Part shown: positions 1-8,141 of the stretch, in pieces
Numbering within the stretch: the first letter of the stretch is position 1
How the letters are laid out: every line of letters starts with the position of its first letter
NCBI RefSeq assembly: GCF_000717185.1
Contig: NZ_JNYE01000029.1
Span: 1-64,000, forward strand
Length of the DNA: 64,000 bases
Reading direction: 5' to 3'
Origin: Kitasatospora phosalacinea
GTDB lineage: Bacteria; Actinomycetota; Actinomycetes; Streptomycetales; Streptomycetaceae
Position numbers and translations under genes: made by a program
The notes under the pieces: generated by a model
The model's database searches: none
The model's input: only the letters and a program-made list of their open reading frames with translations
Told to the model about the DNA's origin: nothing

Positions 1-487
1 CGATCAGCAGCTTCGCCGGAACCGCACGCACCGAAGTCGCCGTCGGCACCTCCAACGAGGCGTCCATGTTCGACGCCACCGCCTTCGCCGGACCGCGCAG
101 CACCACCCGCTCGGGGCCCTCGGCGGCCTTCGCCGGCGCGGCGGCCGGGGCCGGGGCCGCAGCCGCGGCCTTCGGCGCGGGCGGCGCGGCGGGGGCGGCC
201 ACTGGCTGCGCGGGCGCCGGCGCGACGGGCGCGGGGGCGGCGGGCGCGGCCGGAGCAGCGGCAGCGGGAGCGGCAACGGGGGTCGGCTGGGCGCCGACCG
301 GAGTTGCGGCCTGGGTCACTGGAGTCACCTCGGTACCGGGCTTGTAGTCGGCGAAAAAGTCCCACCAGGCACGGTCGACCGAAGCCGGGTCCTGGAGGTA
401 CTGCTGGTAGATCTCGTCGACGAGCCACTCATTGGGGCCGAAGCCAGTGGAGCTTGCCGAGCTGGGGGTTTCTTGGTGTGGCGACAC
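1..487 (-). CDS. sucA: 2-oxoglutarate dehydrogenase E1 / 2-oxoglutarate decarboxylase, N-terminal part (cut by window edge)
   Basis: Only the first ~162 codons lie in the window; the gene continues past base 1. The N-terminus reads GFGPNEWLVDEIYQQYLQDP followed by a RAWWDFF motif, the small N-terminal docking segment typical of actinobacterial multifunctional 2-oxoglutarate metabolism enzymes (Kgd/SucA, TCA cycle, cytoplasm). A long Ala/Pro linker follows (about residues 55-130), then a segment entering the acyltransferase-like domain (LEVPTATSVRAVPAKLLI), which in this family is fused to the thiamine-dependent E1 part. I chose GTG at 485-487 because the conserved motif begins about 14 residues later; the ribosome binding site is weak. 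The next gene upstream on the same strand is the histidine kinase at 786-1943. Confidence 0.93.
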   Translation of the reverse strand, partial: MSPHQETPSSASSTGFGPNEWLVDEIYQQYLQDPASVDRAWWDFFADYKPGTEVTPVTQAATPVGAQPTPVAAPAAAAPAAPAAPAPVAPAPAQPVAAPAAPPAPKAAAAAPAPAAAPAKAAEGPERVVLRGPAKAVASNMDASLEVPTATSVRAVPAKLLI

Positions 488-785
488 GGGGCAACCGCCC
501 TCTTCCGCTTCCTTTTGGGATGGTGGACAGCGGGGATTAAGGCTACGCCTCTGACCTGCGATCGCGTAGTTTTCGACGGTCGGGCGTCGCCCAGATCACA
601 TTGTCGGGCCGGTTTTGGCCGGATCCCCACGTTAGGGATGCCCGAAATCGGGGAACCCACCCCCGGATGATCGTGGGCATACCGGAAGAAAATCGGACGA
701 ACCAGTGGTCTGGACCACTTGAGGGCTCCGGCCGGACGCCGGGCCCGGCCGGCCGGGCCCGGTTCGTACCGGTTCCGCCACGGTC
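488..785 (-). promoter_or_regulatory. Upstream region of sucA/kgd containing a DasR-type site
   Basis: This 298-base gap separates the histidine kinase stop from the sucA/kgd start. It contains no plausible gene. A 16-base perfect-symmetry site lies at 704-719 (separate entry) and a smaller palindrome, CCCGAAATCGGG, at 641-652. A possible minus-strand -10 (TAGCCT) lies at 540-545 without a convincing -35. Confidence 0.4.
704..719. promoter_or_regulatory. Putative DasR-responsive element (dre-like palindrome)
   Basis: The sequence AGTGGTCTGGACCACT differs at one central base from the published Streptomyces dre consensus family A(G/C)TGGTCTAGACCA(G/C)T bound by the GntR-family regulator DasR, which senses GlcNAc metabolism. 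It lies in non-coding DNA about 217 bases upstream of the sucA/kgd start. The match is read directly; binding is inferred. Confidence 0.55.
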
Positions 786-1943
786 TCAGGCGGGCACCGG
801 GGACCCGCCGGGGAGGGTGACCTCGATCCGGCAGCCCGCGGCCGCCTCCGCCACCCGGATCCGGCCGCCGTGCAGGTCCACCGCCCAGCGCGCGATCGCC
901 AGCCCCAGGCCCGTCCCGCCGTCGCTGCCCGGCCCCAGCGCGGTCGGCGAACCGCTGCGGCCGAAGCGCTCGAAGACCCGCTCGCGGTCCGCCGCCGGGA
1001 TGCCCGGGCCCTGGTCCTCCACCTCCAGCAGCAGCCCGCCGCCCTCCGCCGTCCGGGCCCGCACCGTCACGGTGCCGCCGGCCGGGGAGTGCTTGCAGGC
1101 GTTGTCCACCAGGTTGGCCACCACCTGGTGCAGCCGCTCCGCGTCCGCCACCGCCGCCAGGTCCGGCGGCTGCACGTCCAGCGCCAGCCGCACGTCCCCG
1201 CGCCGGGCGTACGCGCCGCCGGCCGTCGCCCCGTCCACCGTCACCCCGCGCAGCACCCCGTCCAGGAACGGGCCGACCTGGAACGGACGGGAGTCCAGCG
1301 GGACGACGCCGTCGTCCAGCTTCGACAGGTCCAGCAGGTGGGTGACCAGCCGGCCCAGCCGCTCGGTCTGCTCCAGCGCGGTGCCCAGGTTCTTCGGGTC
1401 CGGCTTCACCACGCCGTCCACCACGTTCTCCAGCAGGCCGCGCAGCGCCGCGATCGGGGTGCGCAGCTCGTGCGAGACGTTGGCGATCAGCTCGCGGCGG
1501 TGCCGGTCCGCGGCCTCCAGGTCGCCCGCCATCCGGTTGAAGGTGTCGGCCAGCTCGCCGATCTCGTCCCGCGAGGACACCTCCACCCGGGCGCTGTAGT
1601 CGCCCTCCGCCATCGACCGGGCCGCCGCCGTCATGTCGCGCAGCGGCGCGGTCAGGCCGTTCGCCAGGAACTGCATGAACAGCAGCGAGGCGATCAGCGA
1701 GAAGATCATGATGATCCGGATCTGCGTCTCCGACCGGATCGCCACCACCACCATCCCGGTGGCCAGCACCACCGAGACGACCACCAGCAGGGCCAGCTTG
1801 CCCTTGATCGAGCGCACCGGGTCGAACGGGCGGACGTCCGCCCACACCCGGCGCGCGGCGCGCACCGCGAGCGGGGGGCGCGCGACCGGGGGCCGGGGAC
1901 CGGCCGGATCGGCGTCCCCGTTGCGTTGCTGCGGAAAGGTCAT
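786..1943 (-). CDS. Sensor histidine kinase of a two-component system (HAMP, HisKA, HATPase)
   Basis: This 385-residue membrane kinase has a ~45-residue cytoplasmic N-terminus and two hydrophobic segments close together (about 50-69 and 76-98), so almost no extracellular loop. A HAMP segment and the phosphoacceptor box NVSHELRTPIA with His158 follow. The C-terminal ATPase domain shows an N box (VANLVDNACKHSP) and G boxes (DQGPGIP, GTGLGLAIA). An AGGGA ribosome site precedes ATG 1943. It lies 103 bases downstream of the response regulator on the same strand, so the pair is probably one operon. The missing sensor loop suggests it senses membrane state or a partner protein; the signal is unknown. 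In S. coelicolor a kinase/regulator pair also sits between sucA and lon. Confidence 0.93.
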   Translation of the reverse strand: MTFPQQRNGDADPAGPRPPVARPPLAVRAARRVWADVRPFDPVRSIKGKLALLVVVSVVLATGMVVVAIRSETQIRIIMIFSLIASLLFMQFLANGLTAPLRDMTAAARSMAEGDYSARVEVSSRDEIGELADTFNRMAGDLEAADRHRRELIANVSHELRTPIAALRGLLENVVDGVVKPDPKNLGTALEQTERLGRLVTHLLDLSKLDDGVVPLDSRPFQVGPFLDGVLRGVTVDGATAGGAYARRGDVRLALDVQPPDLAAVADAERLHQVVANLVDNACKHSPAGGTVTVRARTAEGGGLLLEVEDQGPGIPAADRERVFERFGRSGSPTALGPGSDGGTGLGLAIARWAVDLHGGRIRVAEAAAGCRIEVTLPGGSPVPA

Positions 1944-2046
1944 GGTGTCCCTGCGACTCGTCCTCGGTGACGCGCCCCGGCGCGGTGCGCGGCGGCGCCG
2001 GGCCGCCGCGCGGGCCCCCGCGGAGGCCCGGACCGGCGGCGACCGG

Positions 2047-2787
2047 TCAGGACAGCGGAGCCTCCAGTGCGTACCCGACGCCGTGCACCGTCCGGATCCA
2101 GCTCGCGCCGATCTTCCGGCGCAGCGCCTTCACGTGGCTGTCCACCGTCCGGGTGCCCGAGGCGTCGGTCCAGTCCCACACCTCGGCCAGCAGCTGCTCG
2201 CGGGTCAGCACCGCGCGCGGCTGCGCCGCCAGGCAGGCCAGCAGGTCGAACTCGGTCGGCGTCAGGTGCACGTCGCCCGAGCCCAGCCGGACCCGGCGCT
2301 GCACGTGGTCGATCTCCAGCTCGCCGAAGCGCAGGGAGCCCAGCGCGGGCGTCCGGGCCGCCTGCTGGGCCCGCTCGACCCGGCGCAGCAGCACGTTCAC
2401 CCGGGCCGCCAGCTCGCGCATCGAGAACGGCTTGGTCATGTAGTCGTCCGCGCCGACGCCCAGACCCACCAGCAGGTCCGTCTCGTCGTCCCGCGCGGTC
2501 AGCATCAGCACCGGCACCGGGCGCTGCGCCTGGATCCGGCGGCACACCTCCAGGCCGTCGAAGCCCGGCAGCATGATGTCCAGCACCACCAGGTCCGGCT
2601 GCCAGGTGTGGAACCCGTCCACCGCGCCCGGCCCGTCGTGGGCCACCGCCACCTTGAAGCCCTCGGCTCCCAGCCGCGCCGCGATCGACTCCGCGATGGT
2701 CGGCTCGTCCTCCACGACGAGCACCCGTCGCTGGGTGCCCACCGGTCCACTGCTGATCGTCTCTTGCTGCATCTCTGTCACGGTCAC
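2047..2787 (-). CDS. OmpR-family response regulator
   Basis: A 246-residue DNA-binding response regulator. The receiver domain has the acidic pair ED26-27, phosphoacceptor Asp70 (VVLDIMLPGFDG) and Lys119 (MTKPF). The C-terminal winged helix (about 150-245) includes LTPTEFDLLACLA and the recognition segment TVDSHVKALRRKIG. I chose GTG 2787 (reading VTVTEMQQET), which gives the usual family length; the frame stays open further upstream, but that part is low-complexity. It probably phosphorelays with the kinase just downstream and is driven from the promoter at 2945-2973. Confidence 0.92.
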   Translation of the reverse strand: MTVTEMQQETISSGPVGTQRRVLVVEDEPTIAESIAARLGAEGFKVAVAHDGPGAVDGFHTWQPDLVVLDIMLPGFDGLEVCRRIQAQRPVPVLMLTARDDETDLLVGLGVGADDYMTKPFSMRELAARVNVLLRRVERAQQAARTPALGSLRFGELEIDHVQRRVRLGSGDVHLTPTEFDLLACLAAQPRAVLTREQLLAEVWDWTDASGTRTVDSHVKALRRKIGASWIRTVHGVGYALEAPLS

Positions 2788-2944
2788 GCCACCGCCCCCA
2801 GGGCTCGCGGTCCGGCCGTCCGGGGGGACGGCGGGCGCCGCTCGTAGTCGTCTTGTTTCCGTCGTGCTGTTCCGTCGCGGGTGTGCCCCGCGGACGGACG
2901 CATCAGGTTTGGCAGGTCCCCGTTCGGAACGGGCACGGGCCGAT

Positions 2945-2973
2945 ACCTTACCCGCAGCACTTGCGAGCTGTAA
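2945..2973 (-). promoter_or_regulatory. Putative promoter for the response regulator-kinase operon
   Basis: On the minus strand a -35 TTACAG (2968-2973), a 17-base spacer and a -10 TAAGGT (2945-2950) fit a HrdB-type promoter. The implied start leaves a ~150-base leader before the regulator start codon. Confidence 0.45.
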
Positions 2974-3026
2974 CGGTACGTGTGCGAGCGGCACGTGCCA
3001 GGGCAAAGGTCTTCACAGAAGTTCCT

Positions 3027-3056
3027 CAGACACCTCTCACCCGCCCCCCGTATCGT
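3027..3056 (+). promoter_or_regulatory. Putative promoter for rhomboid-like gene
   Basis: A -35-like CAGACA (3027-3032) and a -10-like TATCGT (3051-3056) are 18 bases apart, just upstream of ATG 3085. Both boxes are only moderate matches. The 297-base gap 2788-3084 holds this and the divergent promoter at 2945-2973; I see nothing else in it. Confidence 0.3.
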
Positions 3057-3084
3057 GGGCACGACAAGGCGTTCGGGAGGCACC

Positions 3085-3798
3085 ATGACCAGCGCGGAGC
3101 TGCGACGGCGACTGATCCGGCCCGGGCTGCGGGCCCTCCCCACCCCGCGGGCCAACCCCTTCGCGCTCGGTTACCTCACCCTGCTGCTCGGCACCACCCT
3201 CTACGCCCGCTTCGGCGACCCCGGCACCGTGCACCGGCTCCAGTCGCTCTCCTCCACCGACGCGCACAACCTGCTCGTCCACCCCGCGCTCTCCCTGGTC
3301 GGCAGCGGCCTGTGGGTCGCCGGACCGGTCTGGATGCCGTACTTCTGGGCCTTCGCCCTCACCGTCGCACCCTTGGAACGACGGATCGGCGGCCTTCGTG
3401 CCCTCGGCGTCTTCGGCGCGGGCCACGTCGCCGCGACCCTGCTCTCGCAGGGCGTCGTCGTCGCGACGGTCGCCGCGGGCGGCGCCGAACCCGCCCTGCT
3501 GGACGCGACGGACATCGGCGTCTCCTACGGCGTCCTCGCCTCGCTCGGCGCGCTCGCCGGCCTGCTCGGCCCCACCGCGCGGAAGGTCGCGCTCGGCGCG
3601 GGCCTCGCCCTCATCGGGCACCAGGCCACCGGCGACCCCGACCTCGTCACCGCGATCGGCCACCCGGCCGCGCTCGCGGTGGGCGTCGCCCTCTGGCCGC
3701 TCGTCCGCGGCGGCGGCCCCCGCCGACCGCGCCGGGCCCGGCGGGCACCGGCCTGGAAGGCCGCGCCCCGGGCGCGGGCCGCGACGGCCGAGGGGTAG
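3085..3798 (+). CDS. Rhomboid-like integral membrane protein
   Basis: A 237-residue, strongly hydrophobic protein with about six membrane segments and a basic, Arg-rich C-terminal tail. The start ATG 3085 follows a good GGGAGG site. It shares a pattern with the protein at 35108-35758: LLVHPALSLVGSGLW, an ER-xxG motif, a GH/AH pair before the central helix, then DIGVSY and IGHPAALAVG. Rhomboid proteases use Ser of GxSG and a His in a later helix; here Ser147 sits in GVSY and His193 in the later helix, so both possible catalytic residues are present but the last Gly of GxSG is Tyr. Protease activity is therefore possible but unproven. It is transcribed away from the two-component operon. Confidence 0.75.
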   Translation: MTSAELRRRLIRPGLRALPTPRANPFALGYLTLLLGTTLYARFGDPGTVHRLQSLSSTDAHNLLVHPALSLVGSGLWVAGPVWMPYFWAFALTVAPLERRIGGLRALGVFGAGHVAATLLSQGVVVATVAAGGAEPALLDATDIGVSYGVLASLGALAGLLGPTARKVALGAGLALIGHQATGDPDLVTAIGHPAALAVGVALWPLVRGGGPRRPRRARRAPAWKAAPRARAATAEG

Positions 3799-3809
3799 CC
3801 GCGGCGGGG

Positions 3810-3863
3810 GAGTGCGTTGCTCCGGGGTGTTCTCCGGGGGGTCTCTGGGGGTGTTCTCTGGGG
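3810..3863. repeat. Short direct repeats upstream of lon
   Basis: Two copies of a GGTGTTCTCYGGGGG unit about 27 bases apart, with a third degenerate copy (TCTCTGGGGG) between them, occupy the rhomboid-lon gap. They may only be local slippage repeats or may form part of the lon control region. Confidence 0.4.
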
Positions 3864-3900
3864 GTGAACAAGGGGCGGGGAACAATCGGGGATCGTCGAA

Positions 3901-3921
3901 CCTTAGTCAGGTCAGCTCAAC
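3901..3921. promoter_or_regulatory. Putative HAIR-type HspR operator upstream of lon
   Basis: CCTTAGT, seven bases, then GCTCAAC matches the HspR inverted repeat CTTGAGT-N7-ACTCAAG at 10 of 14 positions with the correct 7-7-7 spacing. HspR is known to repress lon, clpB and dnaK in Streptomyces. The site ends 21 bases before the lon start codon. Confidence 0.55.
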
Positions 3922-3942
3922 TTCACTGACTGGGGAGAGATC

Positions 3943-6336
3943 ATGGCATCGACGTCCGTTCCGCTCACTCTGCCTGTGCTGCCGCTCGACGACGAGGTGG
4001 TGCTTCCCGGCATGGTGGTTCCGCTGGAGCTTTCGAACCCCGAGGTGCGGGCCGCGGTGGAGGCGGCGCGGGCCGGGAGCAGCGGGGGGAAGCCGCAGGT
4101 GCTGCTGGTGCCGCGGCTGGACGGGTCGTACGCGGCGGTGGGGGCGCTGGCGACGGTCGAGCAGGTGGGGCGGCTGGCGGACGGGGACCCGGCGGCGCTG
4201 GTGCGGGCCGTGCGGCGGGTGCGGATCGGGGCGGGGACGACCGGGCCGGGGGCCGCGCTCTGGGTGGAGACCACGGCGTTCAAGGAGTCGGACCGCGGGC
4301 TGCCGGTGGCGGGGCGGGCGGCCGAGCTGGTCAAGGAGTACAAGGCGCTGTCGACGCAGTGGCTGCGCCGCCGGGGCGCCTGGCAGATCGTCGACCGGGT
4401 GGCCGCGATCGAGGACGTCGGCGAGCTGGCCGACAACATCGGCTACGCGCCGTTCGCGACCGCCGAGCAGAAGCTGAAGGTCCTGCTGGAGGCGGACGGC
4501 CCGGCCCGGCTGGAGTACGCGCTGGGCCTGCTGCGCGAGCACCTCGCGGAGGAGGAGGTCAACGACTCGATCCGCAAGGACGTCGAGGAGGGCGTGGCCA
4601 AGCAGCAGAAGGAGTTCCTGCTGCGCCGCCAGCTGGAGGCGGTGCGCAAGGAGCTGGCCGAGCTGAACGGCGAGGCGGAGTCCGAGGAGGAGGACTACCG
4701 GGCCCGGGTCGAGGCGGCCGCGCTGCCCGGGAAGGTGCGCGAGGCGGCGCTCAAGGAGGTCGACAAGCTGGAGCGCGCCAGCGACCAGTCGCCCGAGGGC
4801 TCGTGGATCCGCACCTGGCTGGACACCGTCCTGGAGCTCCCCTGGAACGAGCGCTCCGAGGACGCGTACGACATCGCCGGGGCCCGCGCCGTGCTGGACG
4901 CCGACCACACCGGGCTGGCGGACGTGAAGGACCGGATCGTCGAGTACCTGGCGGTGCGCAAGCGCCGGGCCGACCGGGGGCTCGGCCAGATCGGCGGCCG
5001 CCGAGGGGGCGCGGTGCTGGCGCTGGTCGGCCCGCCCGGGGTGGGCAAGACCTCGCTGGGCGAGTCCGTCGCGAAGGCGATGGGCCGCTCGTTCGTGCGG
5101 GTCGCGCTCGGCGGCGTGCGGGACGAGGCGGAGATCCGCGGCCACCGGCGGACGTACGTGGGCTCGATCCCCGGCCGGATCGTCCGGGCGGTCAAGGAGG
5201 CCGGGACGATGAACCCGGTGGTGCTGCTGGACGAGATCGACAAGGTCGGCTCGGACTACCGGGGCGACCCGGCGGCGGCCCTGCTGGAGGTGCTGGACCC
5301 GGCGCAGAACCACACCTTCCGGGACCACTACCTGGAGGTCGAGCTCGACCTGTCGGACGTGGTGTTCCTGGCCACGGCGAACGTGCTGGAGGCCATCCCG
5401 GAGCCGCTGCTGGACCGGATGGACCTCGTCCGCCTCGACGGCTACACCGAGGACGAGAAGGTCGCCATCGCCCGCGACCACCTGCTGCCGCGCCAGCTCG
5501 CCAAGGCGGGCCTGGGCGGGGGCGAGCTGACGGTGGACGAGGAGGCGCTGCGCAGGCTGGCCGCCGAGTACACCCGGGAGGCGGGCGTCCGGAACCTGGA
5601 GCGGTCGATCGCGCGGATCCTGCGCAAGGTCGCCGCGCAGGCCGAGCTGGGCGAGCGCGAGCTGCCCGCCGCGGTCGGCGCGGACGACCTGCGGGCGCTG
5701 CTGGGCCGCCCGCACCACGTGCCGGAGGCGGCGCAGGAGCCGGCCGAGCGGCGCACCGCGGTGCCGGGCGTGGCGACCGGCCTGGCGGTCACCGGGGCCG
5801 GCGGCGACGTCCTCTACATCGAGGCCTCGCTGGCGGACGCCGAGACCGGCTCGACCGGGCTGACGCTCACCGGCCAGCTGGGCGACGTGATGAAGGAGTC
5901 GGCGCACATCGCGCTCTCCTACCTGCGTTCGCGCGGCGCCGAGCTGGAGCTGCCGGTGACCGGGCTGCGCGAGCGGGGCATCCACCTGCACGTGCCGGCC
6001 GGTGCGGTGCCGAAGGACGGCCCGAGCGCGGGCATCACCATGACCACGGCGCTGGCCTCGCTGCTGTCCGGCCGCAAGGTGCGCACCGACGTGGCGATGA
6101 CCGGTGAGGTGTCGCTGACCGGCCGGGTGCTGCCGATCGGCGGGGTGAAGCAGAAGCTGCTGGCCGCGGACCGGGCCGGGGTCACCACGGTGATCATCCC
6201 CAAGCGCAACGAGGCGGACCTGGACGACGTCCCCGCCGAGGTGCTGGAGCGCCTGTCGGTGCACCCGGTGTCGGACGTCCGGGAGGTGCTGCGGCTCGCG
6301 CTGGAGCCCGCGGAGGTGCTGGTGGCGGCGGCCTGA
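3943..6336 (+). CDS. lon: ATP-dependent Lon protease
   Basis: A 797-residue cytoplasmic AAA+ serine protease for abnormal and regulatory proteins. It has the LON substrate-binding N-domain (about 5-190, LPVLPLDDEVVLPGMVVPLE), a coiled linker, the AAA+ module with Walker A GPPGVGKT near residue 363 and Walker B VVLLDEIDK near 427, and the C-terminal protease domain. Catalytic Ser695 lies in PKDGPSAG and Lys738 in GGVKQK; the 43-residue spacing equals the E. coli Ser679-Lys722 pair. ATG 3943 follows GGGGAGAG. It is a single gene with a HAIR-like HspR site immediately upstream, which predicts heat-shock control. Confidence 0.98.
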   Translation: MASTSVPLTLPVLPLDDEVVLPGMVVPLELSNPEVRAAVEAARAGSSGGKPQVLLVPRLDGSYAAVGALATVEQVGRLADGDPAALVRAVRRVRIGAGTTGPGAALWVETTAFKESDRGLPVAGRAAELVKEYKALSTQWLRRRGAWQIVDRVAAIEDVGELADNIGYAPFATAEQKLKVLLEADGPARLEYALGLLREHLAEEEVNDSIRKDVEEGVAKQQKEFLLRRQLEAVRKELAELNGEAESEEEDYRARVEAAALPGKVREAALKEVDKLERASDQSPEGSWIRTWLDTVLELPWNERSEDAYDIAGARAVLDADHTGLADVKDRIVEYLAVRKRRADRGLGQIGGRRGGAVLALVGPPGVGKTSLGESVAKAMGRSFVRVALGGVRDEAEIRGHRRTYVGSIPGRIVRAVKEAGTMNPVVLLDEIDKVGSDYRGDPAAALLEVLDPAQNHTFRDHYLEVELDLSDVVFLATANVLEAIPEPLLDRMDLVRLDGYTEDEKVAIARDHLLPRQLAKAGLGGGELTVDEEALRRLAAEYTREAGVRNLERSIARILRKVAAQAELGERELPAAVGADDLRALLGRPHHVPEAAQEPAERRTAVPGVATGLAVTGAGGDVLYIEASLADAETGSTGLTLTGQLGDVMKESAHIALSYLRSRGAELELPVTGLRERGIHLHVPAGAVPKDGPSAGITMTTALASLLSGRKVRTDVAMTGEVSLTGRVLPIGGVKQKLLAADRAGVTTVIIPKRNEADLDDVPAEVLERLSVHPVSDVREVLRLALEPAEVLVAAA

Positions 6337-6417
6337 CCGGAGCCGGGGGCCCCGGGAGTGCGTGCACTTCCGAGGCCCCTGGTGGTTGCCGCTCCGGGCC
6401 CGTGGGACACTTCCCGC

Positions 6418-6951
6418 ATGCCGTCCCCTACGCAGCGCGCGCTGGCCGCAGTTCCGGAGCGCTACCGTCCGTTCCTGGTCAAGCACCGCAAGCTGGTGAA
6501 GTTCCTCGTGGTCGGAGGAACCTGCTTCATCCTCACCATGCTGATCAACTTCGCCCTGAAGATGTCCGTGCTGGAGAGCAAGCCGGTCATGGCGCTCACC
6601 GTCGCCACCGTGATCACCACGGTGGTCTCGTACGTGCTGAACCGGCAGTGGTCCTTCCGGGCGGCCGGGCGCAAGCGCGAGGCGGCCGGGTTCTTCGTGG
6701 TCAGCGCGCTGGCGGTGGGCGTGAACGACCTCCCGCTGGTCGCCTCCCGGTACGTGTTCGACCTCCGCGAGCCGGACGTGAGCCACTTCTCGCAGGAGGT
6801 CGCGGACTTCTTCAGCGGCATGATCATCGGCACCCTGCTGGCGATGGCCTTCCGCTTCTGGGCGATGAACCGCTTCGTGTTCACCCAGCTGTCCGACCGG
6901 GTCACCCAGGGGCAGGACCAGGAGCCGGGGCGGGAGCCCGAGCGGGTCTGA
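6418..6951 (+). CDS. GtrA-like small membrane protein
   Basis: A 177-residue protein with four predicted membrane helices (about 28-48, 60-80, 97-113, 133-155). It has the GtrA-family pattern: KFLVVGGTCFILTMLINF in the first helix and a later basic box SYVLNRQWSF. GtrA-family proteins are linked to export or flipping of lipid-linked sugars for cell-surface glycosylation. I chose ATG 6418 because it starts just before the family-typical basic N-terminus; the ribosome site is poor. It lies 81 bases after lon on the same strand and may be read through from it. The C-terminal 20 residues are Gln/Glu-rich and polar. Confidence 0.85.
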   Translation: MPSPTQRALAAVPERYRPFLVKHRKLVKFLVVGGTCFILTMLINFALKMSVLESKPVMALTVATVITTVVSYVLNRQWSFRAAGRKREAAGFFVVSALAVGVNDLPLVASRYVFDLREPDVSHFSQEVADFFSGMIIGTLLAMAFRFWAMNRFVFTQLSDRVTQGQDQEPGREPERV

Positions 6952-6982
6952 CCCCGCCCCCGGTTCCGACGACCGCGGCCGC

Positions 6983-8026
6983 TCACGTCCCGACGGGGGC
7001 GGGGCGGCCGTAGCGCGGTGCGCGGGCCACCGCGAGGAAGGTCACCCCGACGCCGACCACCGCCCAGGCCGCCAGCACCAGGAACGGCACGGTGAGGTTG
7101 GTGGAGTCCAGGTAGGCGATCGAACGGGCCGCGGAGGTGCCGGCCCCGTTCGGGATCCACTCGCCGATCGCCCGCCAGAACGCGGGCAGCAGCGGCGGCG
7201 GGAAGACGCCGCCCGCGCTGGGGTTGCCCAGCACCACGAAGAGCAGCACCGCCAGGCCGATGCCGACCACGTCGAACAGGCACTCCAGGGCCATGGTGAC
7301 GGCGCCGACCGAGAAGACCACCAGGGTGCCGAGGCCGGTGAGCGCGGCGATCGAGCCGGGCAGGGCGTGCAGGACCGGGCCGATGATCAGTGCGCCGCCG
7401 AGGCCCGCCGCGACCGAGTAGAGCGCCAGCGTGCCGAGCCGCAGCACCGCCCGGGCGGTGTTGGCCGGGCGGGAGCCCGCGCTGATGCCGAGGATCGAGG
7501 CGACCAGGTAGCCGCCCACGCACCAGCCGACCACCAGGTAGAAGGCGGACAGGCCCTCGGCGTCGCCCTTGGCCAGCGGGATGGTGTCGTCCACCACCAC
7601 CGTCCGGCCCTGGCTCGCGGCCAGCTTCGTGACGATGCCCTCCGCGGCGGTGGCGGCGGCCGGGCCGCGGGCGTCGGCGACCAGCAGCGCGTCCTCGGTG
7701 CCGGTCGGGTCGACGACCCAGGCCGCGTAGATCTTCTGGTCCTTGATCCGGGCCCGGGCGGTGTCCCCGTCCGGCAGGGTGGAGGCGCGGACCGCGTCGT
7801 CCGGGACGGCCTCCAGGGCGCCGACCAGCTTCGGCGCGACCTCCGGCGGCGCGACCACCGCGATGGACAGCTCGTGCGGCGTCGGGTGGTGCAGCGCGCC
7901 CACGTACGAGGTGATGAAGCCGAGTTGGAGCAGCAGGACCGCGACGACCAGGAAGAACGCGCGCGGGGTGACCGCGTCCCGGAGGTCGCCGAGGAAGCCC
8001 TTGCCCGGATCTGCCTGGTGGGCCAT
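6983..8026 (-). CDS. YhgE/Pip-type (ABC-2-like) membrane protein
   Basis: A 347-residue protein with one N-terminal membrane helix (about 27-45), a ~150-residue extracytoplasmic domain and a cluster of about five helices in the C-terminal half. This is the shape of phage-infection-protein/YhgE and DUF3533 proteins, which resemble ABC-2 export permeases without an ATPase. ATG 8026 has a GGAG site upstream. It is divergent from the MarR-family regulator at 8142, only 115 bases away, which suggests that regulator controls it or an exported compound. Substrate unknown. Confidence 0.7.
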   Translation of the reverse strand: MAHQADPGKGFLGDLRDAVTPRAFFLVVAVLLLQLGFITSYVGALHHPTPHELSIAVVAPPEVAPKLVGALEAVPDDAVRASTLPDGDTARARIKDQKIYAAWVVDPTGTEDALLVADARGPAAATAAEGIVTKLAASQGRTVVVDDTIPLAKGDAEGLSAFYLVVGWCVGGYLVASILGISAGSRPANTARAVLRLGTLALYSVAAGLGGALIIGPVLHALPGSIAALTGLGTLVVFSVGAVTMALECLFDVVGIGLAVLLFVVLGNPSAGGVFPPPLLPAFWRAIGEWIPNGAGTSAARSIAYLDSTNLTVPFLVLAAWAVVGVGVTFLAVARAPRYGRPAPVGT

Positions 8027-8141
8027 GGTGTGGCGTCTCCTCTGCGTAGGGGGAAAGTGGGTGGAAACCGGCAAATCGTTACTTCGTACCACGCGGCGGT
8101 CGGGTGCCGGGGGAGGCGCGGGCTGCGCGATACTGTCCGCC

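Noticed and set aside
4..347. Plus-strand Ala/Gly-rich frame over the sucA start
   Set aside because: It is the complement of the Ala/Pro linker of SucA/Kgd.
325..1845. Long minus-strand open frame overlapping the histidine kinase
   Set aside because: It is an alternate frame of the kinase with Arg/Gly/Pro-rich, low-complexity translation and no domain.
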